Shown: piece after piece, positions 56,201 through 64,000 of the stretch
Position numbering within the stretch: the stretch's first letter is position 1
Layout: each line of letters begins with the position of its first letter
Source: Chromera velia
Taxonomy: Eukaryota > Sar > Chromeraceae
Direction: 5' to 3'
DNA length: 64,000 nucleotides
NCBI GenBank assembly: GCA_018398765.1
Contig: JAHBMJ010001029.1
Coordinates: 1-64,000 of the forward strand
Program-made: the position numbers and the translations under genes
Notes under the pieces: generated by a model
The model's input: only the letters and a program-made list of their open reading frames with translations
Database searches by the model: none
What the model was told of the DNA's origin: nothing

Positions 56201-58745
56201 TGTTAAATCCTAGATTTAGTGACGCCAAATCCCAAGCCACTAGCAAGGCTTTGCCGCTTTGAGGACAACCCAGAGCACACATTCATAAAGGGGGGGGGGA
56301 TGAGGAAGCCTGCATGCCAATCGGATTAATTCGTCTTAACTTGCCTGATCGATAGAATAAACCTTCTTGAGACAGTCGGCTATAGCTTTAGAACCGCTTC
56401 TAGGCAGGATTGTGTACAACAGCAACACCATATCCTTCATTTTCTTCTCATTATCAGAAATGCTCCTCCCGGTTGCACCTCCAACGTGTTGTGCGATCTG
56501 TATTCTTATGTCAATGGGCGTTTTCTGTTTCATAATTTCGTATAGTTCTTTCAGCCTGCTTCGTTCCCTTTTTATGTCTTTACATTCTGTCAGGACGTGA
56601 ACCTCATCTTTGATTACACGCGAGGGGGATAAACATTTATTGCACAGCCGTTCCGGTTGGGTTCTATCTATATCCCCCCCCTGTGAGAGCCCTGAAAAGC
56701 GTGCGGCAGCGTACGGAAGCCTGCGGAGGACTGCAACAGACTCTTTGGCAGAGGTTCAACACTGCACTCTATCATTTCACTTCTCAGACGTCATTTCCTT
56801 TCACTCAGAAGATGTATTACCAAATGCTGTCTGGTCAGATTCTCTGATTGGAAAGGAAAGAGATTTACAAGACGGGAGAAAATTCCGTCTCTGTCTCTAA
56901 CGTTTCTAGTTTCTTTTTTCAAATTTCTTTCAACCAGTCAGACAGCCAGGCACTCTCTACGATCTTTTTTGCCGCCCTTTTCCTTCTGCCTTTGCCTTTC
57001 CTTTTAAACTTATCCCCCACCATGCTTGGCAATGGAGGCCACAAAAGAGAGCAATCTAATAGAACGGCCAGCCATTTTACTGTCTTAACGAAAGGTTGAC
57101 ATGAGCCAGCCAAGCACTCATTCCACACTGTCACTGCCCGGAGTAGTCTAAGAGCACGGTCAATCGATTTGATACATTGGATGAAGCCCCCAATCAACTT
57201 ACCAAGTAGAGAAAAGAATGGCTCAAGAGAAAGAGAGAGAAGCTTAGGGAAGACGAAACAAAGGAGTGAATCAGATAGAAGAGACTAAAACAACATCGAA
57301 CAAAACGTAACTGTAATGCATCAAGGCAGGCAACATCTGTTTTTCTCAGCGGGATCGTTTTCAGTCTATACAGCGCGACTGACAACTATGCAGAGGGCCT
57401 TGAACAAAGTAATTTTAGAAAATGGAGAAATAAAGCCCAGAGAAAAGAGAGTACAAAACACAGCCCCCAATGTTTTCTTTGCCGATCTCTGCCGCCTCAA
57501 TGCGGGCTTCGACTGTCTTGCTAAGGTCCCCACCTTCATAAACCTAGTTGCCCAAATACTTATATTTACTCACCGCTTTCACGGGTCTGCCTTCATAAAG
57601 AAAAGGGGTCCGGGGCACAAGGTCGGGGTGGGAGGAGAAGAGACGCACAACTTTTCTCTTCTTTAAATTCAGCTTCAGGCCGTGTTCCTTACAATAGTCC
57701 TTGAGGCGGGACAGGCGTTTCTGTAAGTCTGAAGCACTGTGAGCAAACAGAACAAGGTCGTCAGCGTATCCGATGCTTTTGATTAAAACGTTAGACAATC
57801 TGATAGAAGTTTCTCTATCTGTACCCTCAGCCAAGCTTTGATTCTTGTTTTCATTATCGGAGCTGACAGACTTAAATATGTAAATTGTTGATGAAAAGAA
57901 GAAAGAGGAGAGGAGAGAGAGGACCGCTTTGTTTTGCTCCTCCGCTTTCTGGAAAGCAATGCCATTCTGTTGCCCCATCCACCTGAGCCTTCACCTGACT
58001 ATACTGTAACATCGAGTGAATTATCCAAACATCGGCCTGGCTTACTCCTTCCTCCCTGAGCCTCTCTAACATCTTGACCCAAGGAACAGTTACTATATCA
58101 AACGCCTTGCTGAAATCAACAAATACGGCAATCAGAGGACTCTTCTTCTTCTTTAAGCTGAGAATTAACGAAGACAGAGCAGTGAAGGCCTCCCTTCTCC
58201 CTATCCTTCACCTGAAACCAAGCTGTCTTTCATCAATTTTCACCTCCTTCCTTATCTTTAGGTCCATCAATAAAGCAAAAATCTTGTCCAAAAGCCCCAC
58301 AATATGGATCGGACGCCATTGAATTTCATTACAATCCAGACTCGGTGGGCCTTTGGGGATGGGGGCAATGCGCAATACATTCCAGCGTTCAGGCTAAAAA
58401 GAAAAAAGATAAAACAAATTGAAAAAGACAAAGAGCAGCAAACGGGAGAGGGGAGAAACACCAAAACATAACAAGAGATGACAAAGGCCAACCCCATCCA
58501 ATCCCATTGCCTTCTTTAGGTCAATTCCTTTCAGTCTTTCTTGAATCATCTGTATGGAGAAAGCAGGCTGAGAAGGAAAGGAAAAGGCCAAACCAACAGG
58601 TGCAGGTAGAAGACCAAGACCGTCGAGGACCCCTGCCCAAAACTGAGTGAAAAAAGATGCAGTGGGCTTATTATTCCCTCCCCCCTGTGTTTTGATTTTC
58701 CTATTCCATTGCTAAACTCTCGAGAGGTCAAGAGCTGCTTCACTA
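56200..58745 (-). mobile_element. LINE (non-LTR retrotransposon) remnant with reverse transcriptase
   Basis: Read on the minus strand, successive stretches give the order expected of LINE reverse transcriptases: IQERLKGIDLKKAMGLDGV, RWNVLRIAPIPKG with WRPIHIVGLLDKIFA, AVFVDFSKAFD (motif A), GAKQSGPLSPLLF (motif B), GYADDLVLFAHS (YADD codons at 57757-57768), HGLKLNLKK and KYKYLGN. Near the 3' end CNKC, H and C spaced as CNKC-x11-H-x4-C (about 56560-56645) make the terminal zinc knuckle, followed by a helical tail ending VYSIDQAS at 56336. Several frame breaks and a T-rich interruption near 58395-58500 show it is not intact. No endonuclease domain is seen upstream, so it is probably 5'-truncated. 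Runs of ATCA beyond the 3' end may be its tail. Confidence 0.85.
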
Positions 58746-60270
58746 GCCAGTCTCTCTGCTGTTTTTTTAGCTTTAGATATGCTTTAGATTTAGCTTAGCA
58801 TGTAGTGTGGTACCGTTCGCAGTGGCAAGTTGCCGCCTAGGTTGCTGCTGGCAACGCATGCATGGACATATAAACTCCATATTAAATTATATTCAATTGT
58901 GGAATTGGGTGAGGTATCGAGACCTATTGTGAGACTTTAAAGCAGTGAGGGATCTACAGTCAGACCTAAGGCTGGTTCTGAGTCGGAAAGTCAAAAATGA
59001 TTTAAAATATTTCTGTAGATAATTAAGTCAGATAGTATAGTATTTTGTATTCTAATATGAATAAAATTTTTACTAAGATCAAGTTTTGAATACCTTGTAA
59101 ATTCATTAGGATATTTTTGCAGTGTTTTGAATCTGTACGCGTACAAAATTATAACAAGACTAGTAACAAGAGCTTTGACCGACTGTTACTGTATGCGAGA
59201 GGATGCAAGAAGACGCGAGAGAACCTTTAATATGACTTGGAAGGTTTCAAGTTTAACAAACTCTAAGCAGCCCCACATACAAACGAATATATGCATTCGC
59301 TAATTTAGCTGCTGCGTAGCATTCTAGGTAGACTTCTTACTCAGGAGAAAAAATAAATAACCGGATGCATGATATACTGTAGTGACCTAGCTAGTGATTG
59401 TATACCGACTATACGATCATCAATCAGTAGCCTTTTGGATTCCAAATTAAAGCCCCCTGAGATTCGATCGTTCTCCACGTCGATCATTCTCCCTGAGTCG
59501 AGAGAACCTCCATGGAAACTCTGACCAGAAAGTCTCTGACCTTTTTGACCGCCCTCCCCTTCAAAACTTTCAAACGGTCAGTCCCAAATGGTGCACACAT
59601 GTGCACACAAATCTGGGACATCGACTTGATTTCCCTCTCTCTGTGTGACTTGATTTCTTTCAGTGTTTGTTAGAAAGAAGAGAGAACAGAAAACAAGGGA
59701 AGAGAAGAGAAGAGAAGACGGGATTCGAAGGGCTCCAGCTGCGGTACCTCAAACAAAGGAAGGAATCTCTCTCTGTGTTCACGTTTTTCAGAGCATGGAC
59801 GTGCTGCTGAGGGAAGGGTCTATCAGCTCGCATCGCAAGGATTTCGGCTGTTACGCAGACACAAAACCCATTCATCATGCACCACCAAGAAGAAGAAGAA
59901 GAAAAAGAAGAAGAAGAAGGAGAAGAAGAAGAAGAAGAAGAAGAAGAAGCAGAAAAATGGGAAGACCGAGAGAGAGAAAATGGATTCGAAGGACCGCGAC
60001 GGGTGAAGATCCTTGAAGGGAAGGAGACGAGCAAAGGAGAGAGAAAATAGTCCCGATTCGAGAATTTCAAAGGGAGACGAGCGAGGGAGGAGATTCTGGA
60101 CAATAGACCGCAGAGACAGAAAATGATCAACGGGGCAGAGAAAAAAGCAGTTTGCACTCCTGGCAGTATATAGACGTGTGTGATGGTGCACACAGCTGCC
60201 CTTCCCCCCACAGTCCTTACAATATCAGCGCTCTCTCCCATGTTTGCAGATACTTCCACCCCCACACTCC
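58746..60270. other. Intergenic, AT-rich then purine-rich, no gene
   Basis: 58750-59480 is AT-rich unique-looking DNA without ORFs. 59690-60100 is purine-rich and includes a GAA/AGA run at about 59887-59952, which makes lysine/arginine-rich or phenylalanine/serine-rich artefact ORFs. Confidence 0.4.
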
Positions 60271-62229
60271 TCAATTGCAACGGGGGCGCTGCCAGCCGTG
60301 TTCACAGATGCCCTTCCCGCCGCACTCCTTGCACTGAGAGCGAATGCGACTGTGTTCACAAATGCTCTTCCCCCCACACTCCTTGCATCGAGTGCGTCGG
60401 CGGCCGTGCTCACAAAAGCCCGCCCCTCCGCAATCCTTGCACTGATCACGCCTTCGACCGTGCTCACAGATGCGCTTCCCCCCGCAATCTCTGCACTCGC
60501 AGCGCCTTCGACCGTGCTCACAGATGTTTCCCCCTCCACACTCCTTGCATCGAGTGCGTCGGCGACCGTGCTCGCAGAAGGCTTTGCCTCCGCAATCCTT
60601 GCACTGACGACGAAGGCGACCGTGCTCACAGATGCCCCCCCCACCGCACTCTCTACACTGAGTGCGTCGGCGGCCGTGCTCACAGATGGCCCCTCCTCCG
60701 CACTCTCTGCACTGAGAGCGAATGCGACTGTGTTCACATATACTCTTCCCCCCGCACTCTTTGCATCGACTGCGTCGGCGACCGTGCTCACAAAAGGCTG
60801 TGCCTCCGCACTCTCTGCACTGAGTGCGTCGGCGGCCATGCTCACAGATGCCCTTCCCGCCGCACTCCTTGCACTGGAAGCGAATGCGACCGTGCTCACA
60901 CAAACTCTTTCTACCACACTCTTTGCACTTGTAACGAACCCGTCCGTGCAAACAGAGAGTCTCCCAATGGTGGTCCCTCTTCACTTCCCCTCCCTCTCCC
61001 CCTGGGTAATCATTCTCAGAGACGATCACTCTCCCTCGATGCATCGGATCCCCTCTACCCTCACAAGTCTCAGAAGAGACAGGGGCGGAGTCTGAAGAAA
61101 GAGAAACAGTCAATCGACGCTGCTTCCCTCCCGGGACCTGCTGTACCTCTCCTTCTCTTCCGTGCAAAGCACCCCCCATTGCCTGACCATGACCACCGGA
61201 CAAATCGTCACAGTCGTCAGCCTCGACCTGAGAGAGGCCACTCTCAGACCGACGACGCTTCAAGCAGACCACTTGCGCCCTATCCCCCTCTTCTTTTCGT
61301 CGTCGATCATGGGTGCTGTCATGCGGAAGCAAATGGGTGGAAGGGGAAGGCTGGACTGTTGGGATTCTGTTCTCAGAGTCAGAGTTAGCGGATGGACGGG
61401 TGCACTCATCTACTGACTTGGCACACTCAAAATGCTTTTCGTTTTCTTTCGGTTGCCTCTGTCTTCTCTCGGAACCTCTCAGACTGTCCTCAACGGCTGA
61501 TTTAGAGGGACAAACAGAGGTGCCCGACTTGATTCTTTCTTCAGCAGTGCGTTCGAACATTCCTGACACCCCCAGTCCGCCCCCCCCTGAAGCTCTCGGA
61601 CATCCAGTCTCTGAGTGAGGGTCACTGGCTGACGTTTTGGGGTGCGCATTCTCTCTCTGTGAATGTTCCGTTTGTCTGTTCATGGGATCAGGGAGCAGTG
61701 CAAGCTGCACACTCTCAGGGACCCCCCATTCCACCGAAATCCCAACCACCTCTGTTGTCTGCTGCTCTCCTCCCCCTTCAACACCGACACGGATTGTGTT
61801 GTCACCCCTCTCTCCCACCGAAGAGCAGTCAGGAGGAGGAGGCGCACCAACGAGACGCACCACGCGGAAGTCTCCCCCCTTCAGCGGCTCCAGCCACACG
61901 AGGTTCTTGGGTTCTGACAATTGTGCTACGTCGCCGTCGTTCGGAATCGTAAGTAGTCGAAACTTCAACTCTGACACTTTCACCCTCTCAATCTCCCCCT
62001 CTGTCTCCATACCCTCCGCCAAACCTCCAGAGACACCCATCATGAACTCTGACGGATTCACCTCCACCTCACGCGACACCCACCACGGACGCCCACACGG
62101 TGCAGGTGTCAGAGACAACGCACCACCCAAATCCCAACCTCCCAGCTCATGACATTCTCCCACCACCACAACGCGCTGATTCTCTTGCACTTCAGGGCAA
62201 TGCGCAACGAAGGCGATGTACCTCTTCAT
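60271..62229 (-). CDS. CBM20 starch-binding protein with 13 CxH-CxxC repeats (intronless)
   Basis: A single-exon gene of 652 residues. Residues 1-125 are a CBM20-type starch-binding module: IAFVAHCPEVQENQRVVVVG, then LGGWD with its conserved tryptophan, and later ELKFRLL and NLVWLEPL. Residues about 130-415 are low-complexity and acidic or Ser-rich. From residue 426 to the end there are 13 tandem 18-residue units with the pattern C-x-H-x6-C-x2-C-x5, consensus CEHGRRRxxCKECGGxxI. The last unit is cut short at RPRCN. The spacing of one His and three Cys per unit suggests a chain of small zinc sites. Similar CEHGR/CKECGG repeats are known from algal and oomycete genomes, without an agreed function. 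A plausible role is anchoring or sensing at storage glucan, but that is inference. Confidence 0.85.
   Translation of the reverse strand: MKRYIAFVAHCPEVQENQRVVVVGECHELGGWDLGGALSLTPAPCGRPWWVSREVEVNPSEFMMGVSGGLAEGMETEGEIERVKVSELKFRLLTIPNDGDVAQLSEPKNLVWLEPLKGGDFRVVRLVGAPPPPDCSSVGERGDNTIRVGVEGGGEQQTTEVVGISVEWGVPESVQLALLPDPMNRQTEHSQRENAHPKTSASDPHSETGCPRASGGGGLGVSGMFERTAEERIKSGTSVCPSKSAVEDSLRGSERRQRQPKENEKHFECAKSVDECTRPSANSDSENRIPTVQPSPSTHLLPHDSTHDRRRKEEGDRAQVVCLKRRRSESGLSQVEADDCDDLSGGHGQAMGGALHGREGEVQQVPGGKQRRLTVSLSSDSAPVSSETCEGRGDPMHRGRVIVSENDYPGGEGGEVKRDHHWETLCLHGRVRYKCKECGRKSLCEHGRIRFQCKECGGKGICEHGRRRTQCRECGGTAFCEHGRRRSRCKECGGKSICEHSRIRSQCRECGGGAICEHGRRRTQCRECGGGGICEHGRLRRQCKDCGGKAFCEHGRRRTRCKECGGGNICEHGRRRCECRDCGGKRICEHGRRRDQCKDCGGAGFCEHGRRRTRCKECGGKSICEHSRIRSQCKECGGKGICEHGWQRPRCN
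60300..60950 (-). repeat. 54-bp coding tandem repeat
   Basis: DNA-level array of the 18-codon CxH-CxxC unit. Units differ mostly at the variable codons between cysteines. The antisense strand is also open over this array because of its codon composition; that 402-codon plus-strand ORF (60180-61388) is a shadow. Confidence 0.9.
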
Positions 62230-63771
62230 TGTGACAAGATGTAGACGGTTTCAATTTCAATCGAGAAAGGAGAAGATCACCTGTTGAAGCCTTGGATCGA
62301 TGGTCAGCTGCACAGATTCGCGAACTCACAGACATGAGACTTGTGCAACGTGAAGAGATTGATGAGTGAGTAAGAACAATGAGAGAATCAGCAATTGCAC
62401 AGAAAGGACCGACTCACATTCACTTCGATCGACCCACTCACTGCCAGTCAGCAACCTTAGAGTGCCCCCACTTCAATCAACTTCGATCAAGACGCCGGCC
62501 CGATCCCAAACCGAAAGTCGGATGACAATGGGAACAGACTGATCGCGTGAGCGAGATCAATCGAGGAATGACCTAGCTGCCCTCCGAACACAGAAGGGGT
62601 CTGACAGAAACGAGGGCCGATGCTTGAAAGCGACAGAAAGCCGTCAACCGACAACTCGAATAGCGGGAGAATCTACAAATGACGCCAACTCACGCAACGT
62701 TCCGCTTATTTTTGAATGTACAGCAGCAGATCTGAACTTTACTGAATCTGAAACTGAAACTGGAGATGTCGATCAAGGAAATTGTAAAACTCTCACTCAC
62801 ACTGAGTCCGACTCAGCACATGCAGTCGGAGCCGTGACTCAGACATGCAGAAGAAGCCATGGCTAGGTCACACTGTCACCAGTAGAGAGGCAGAAGAAGA
62901 CCAATGATAAGAAGACCCCTCGAGTGCACACGCGCGCAATCGCGATGCCATCGCGATCTTCTCGCGCCCGTCTCTCGCTAATTCTGCCTTAGCAATTCCA
63001 ATGCAATTCCATTGCTGCTGCCAGACTGACATTGCCTGATCGCTTTGAAGACTGTCTGCACTTGTTTCTTGACGTACAGCTGCAGAGGTTCGCGTCACTA
63101 TTGACCCAGTACTTGAACACTGAGGTGCTCTCTTGACTCTCAGCTGAGATTGCAAGAAGGCATAACGGCGTCTGAAGTCTCGTCTCTTATCTGTCTTGGA
63201 CCCTTTCAAGTTTCAGCCTCCGATAGTCAAGAGAGGGGTTGAAGGCGTGTTTTGCGAATCGATCCTCAGAAAGTGAGTGCCAGGCAAGCTCCTGTCAGTA
63301 GATCGATCTGATGCCTTAAAATCCGCTTTGAAGAGCCTGACAGTCGTCTGTCATCTGCTGATCTGTTGCTCAAGTGCACCCACCCGGATTCTGCGGTGAA
63401 GGGGAGAGAAGTCAGCAAACGTGCTTGGCAACCAAGTGGCGAAGAGGTCTCAGCCTATAATTCGCTCCACCTGTTATACCTCGACTTCACCTGCTTCTAT
63501 TGACCCGTCAGCTGCTTCGACATCGGCAATCCCAAACAGATTCAAGTCCGTCAGTGAGTGGTGCTCAGCAGAGAGTCGCACAATTACTTTGTTGCTCGAG
63601 CGTGTGCTCTTGCGCAAAGGAGGTGCATCTCGAAGATGCATTGAATGCTGGTGTGTCTCGTCTTTCAGCTGATACCTTCTCACTCGTCTGTCATGCATCG
63701 ATACGTCTGTGCGTGCAGACATCCTTCGCTGTTTTTATCCCGGGCGGACACTGCTTGACTCCTTCTTGCTC
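62230..63771. promoter_or_regulatory. Divergent intergenic region between two CBM20 genes
   Basis: About 1.5 kb between the two divergent CBM20 start codons. It contains several GATCGATC-like and TCAATCGA-like palindromes near 62270-62580. No further ORF with motifs is seen. It may include non-coding 5' exons and probably both promoters. Confidence 0.4.
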
Positions 63772-64000
63772 ATGATGACGGAGGTAGAGACGGGTGGCGG
63801 TGTGGTTTTTGCCTGCACTGGTGTGGAGCCTCGGGAGGGGCAGACGCTGGTGGTTGTTGGGAGCAGCTCTGAGCTCGGAGGGTGGGACGTGAGTCGTGGT
63901 GTCACCCTCCATCGAGTGAAGAACCCTGCCTTCCCAGGCGTGTGGATGTCCTTTCCAATGTTTCACAGTGCGTCTTCTCAAGTAAAGTTTCAGTTTGTGG
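63772..64000 (+). CDS. CBM20-domain protein, 5' part (runs off window)
   Basis: The frame opens at ATG 63772 (a second ATG follows at 63775) and stays open to the window end, 76 codons. It reads VVFACTGVEPREGQTLVVVG, then SSSELGGWDVSRGVTL, and VWMSFPMFHSASSQVKFQFV. This is the first half of a CBM20 module: the GxxxELGGWD tryptophan block and the VKFQFV strand. It resembles the N-terminus of the neighbouring minus-strand gene (VVVVGECHELGGWD), so the two are likely duplicated genes in head-to-head arrangement. What follows the domain is unknown. Confidence 0.8.
   Translation, partial: MMTEVETGGGVVFACTGVEPREGQTLVVVGSSSELGGWDVSRGVTLHRVKNPAFPGVWMSFPMFHSASSQVKFQFV

Noticed and set aside
59663-60016. 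Arg/Lys-rich plus ORF and Phe/Ser-rich minus ORF
   Set aside because: Both are generated by the GAA/AGA simple repeat at about 59887-59952.
60180-61388. 402-codon plus-strand ORF with many Cys/Thr residues
   Set aside because: Antisense shadow of the 54-bp coding repeat; the minus-strand product has an ordered domain structure.

Overview
The window is nuclear DNA from a eukaryotic microbe, most likely a photosynthetic alveolate alga of the chromerid type (Chromera or Vitrella-like). This is an inference. It rests on intron-dense genes with GT-AG introns and small exons, a DUF3119 gene whose N-terminus has a signal peptide followed directly by a phenylalanine and a transit-like stretch (the bipartite leader of secondary red plastids), CBM20 starch-binding proteins with CxH/CxxC repeats, and a very high load of microsatellites and short mobile elements. 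No bacterial operons, rRNA, convincing tRNA or CRISPR array is visible.

Layout: 0.2-3.0 kb holds the 3' end of a WD40 gene on the plus strand resembling the tail of KIF21-type kinesins. 3-9.2 kb is repeat-rich: two 333-bp direct repeats around a decayed P/S/K-rich coding stretch, then a 1.2-kb element with hAT-like terminal inverted repeats and a 9-bp target duplication. 9.5-10.6 kb (minus) is an intronless ParA-like ATPase. 11-18 kb is repeats: a GC-armed foldback element, a duplicated exon-intron-exon segment, and long CAGA/GAAA arrays. 18.4-22.9 kb (minus) is an eight-exon AidB-like acyl-CoA dehydrogenase, divergent from a nine-exon secreted calcineurin-like metallophosphatase at 23.4-27.5 kb (plus). 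30.0-33.0 kb (minus) is a nucleoredoxin-like gene, divergent from the plastid DUF3119 gene at 34.1-36.4 kb (plus). 36.4-41.8 kb is mostly repeats around a single-exon secreted EGF/C2-like gene (39.3-40.2 kb, minus). 41.9-44.9 kb (plus) holds a chain of phase-compatible exons of an unrecognised gene with a 1.1-kb TG array in one intron. 44.9-46.1 kb is a CAGT array carrying a hAT-like MITE, followed by a LINE reverse transcriptase fragment. 46.9-48.6 kb (minus) is ASCC1, divergent from the 13-exon eIF3d gene at 49.2-55.3 kb (plus). 56.2-58.75 kb (minus) is a larger LINE remnant. At the right end an intronless CBM20 protein with 13 CxH-CxxC repeats (60.3-62.2 kb, minus) faces away from a second CBM20 gene that runs off the window (63.8 kb, plus).

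The genes do not form one pathway. They are a mixture of housekeeping genes (eIF3d, ASCC1, acyl-CoA dehydrogenase), a plastid protein, secreted or redox proteins, and carbohydrate-binding proteins. Five neighbouring pairs are or may be head-to-head, so shared promoter regions are likely. Exon boundaries were chosen by hand from GT/AG sites, reading phase and family alignment from memory. They are good hypotheses, not verified transcripts.
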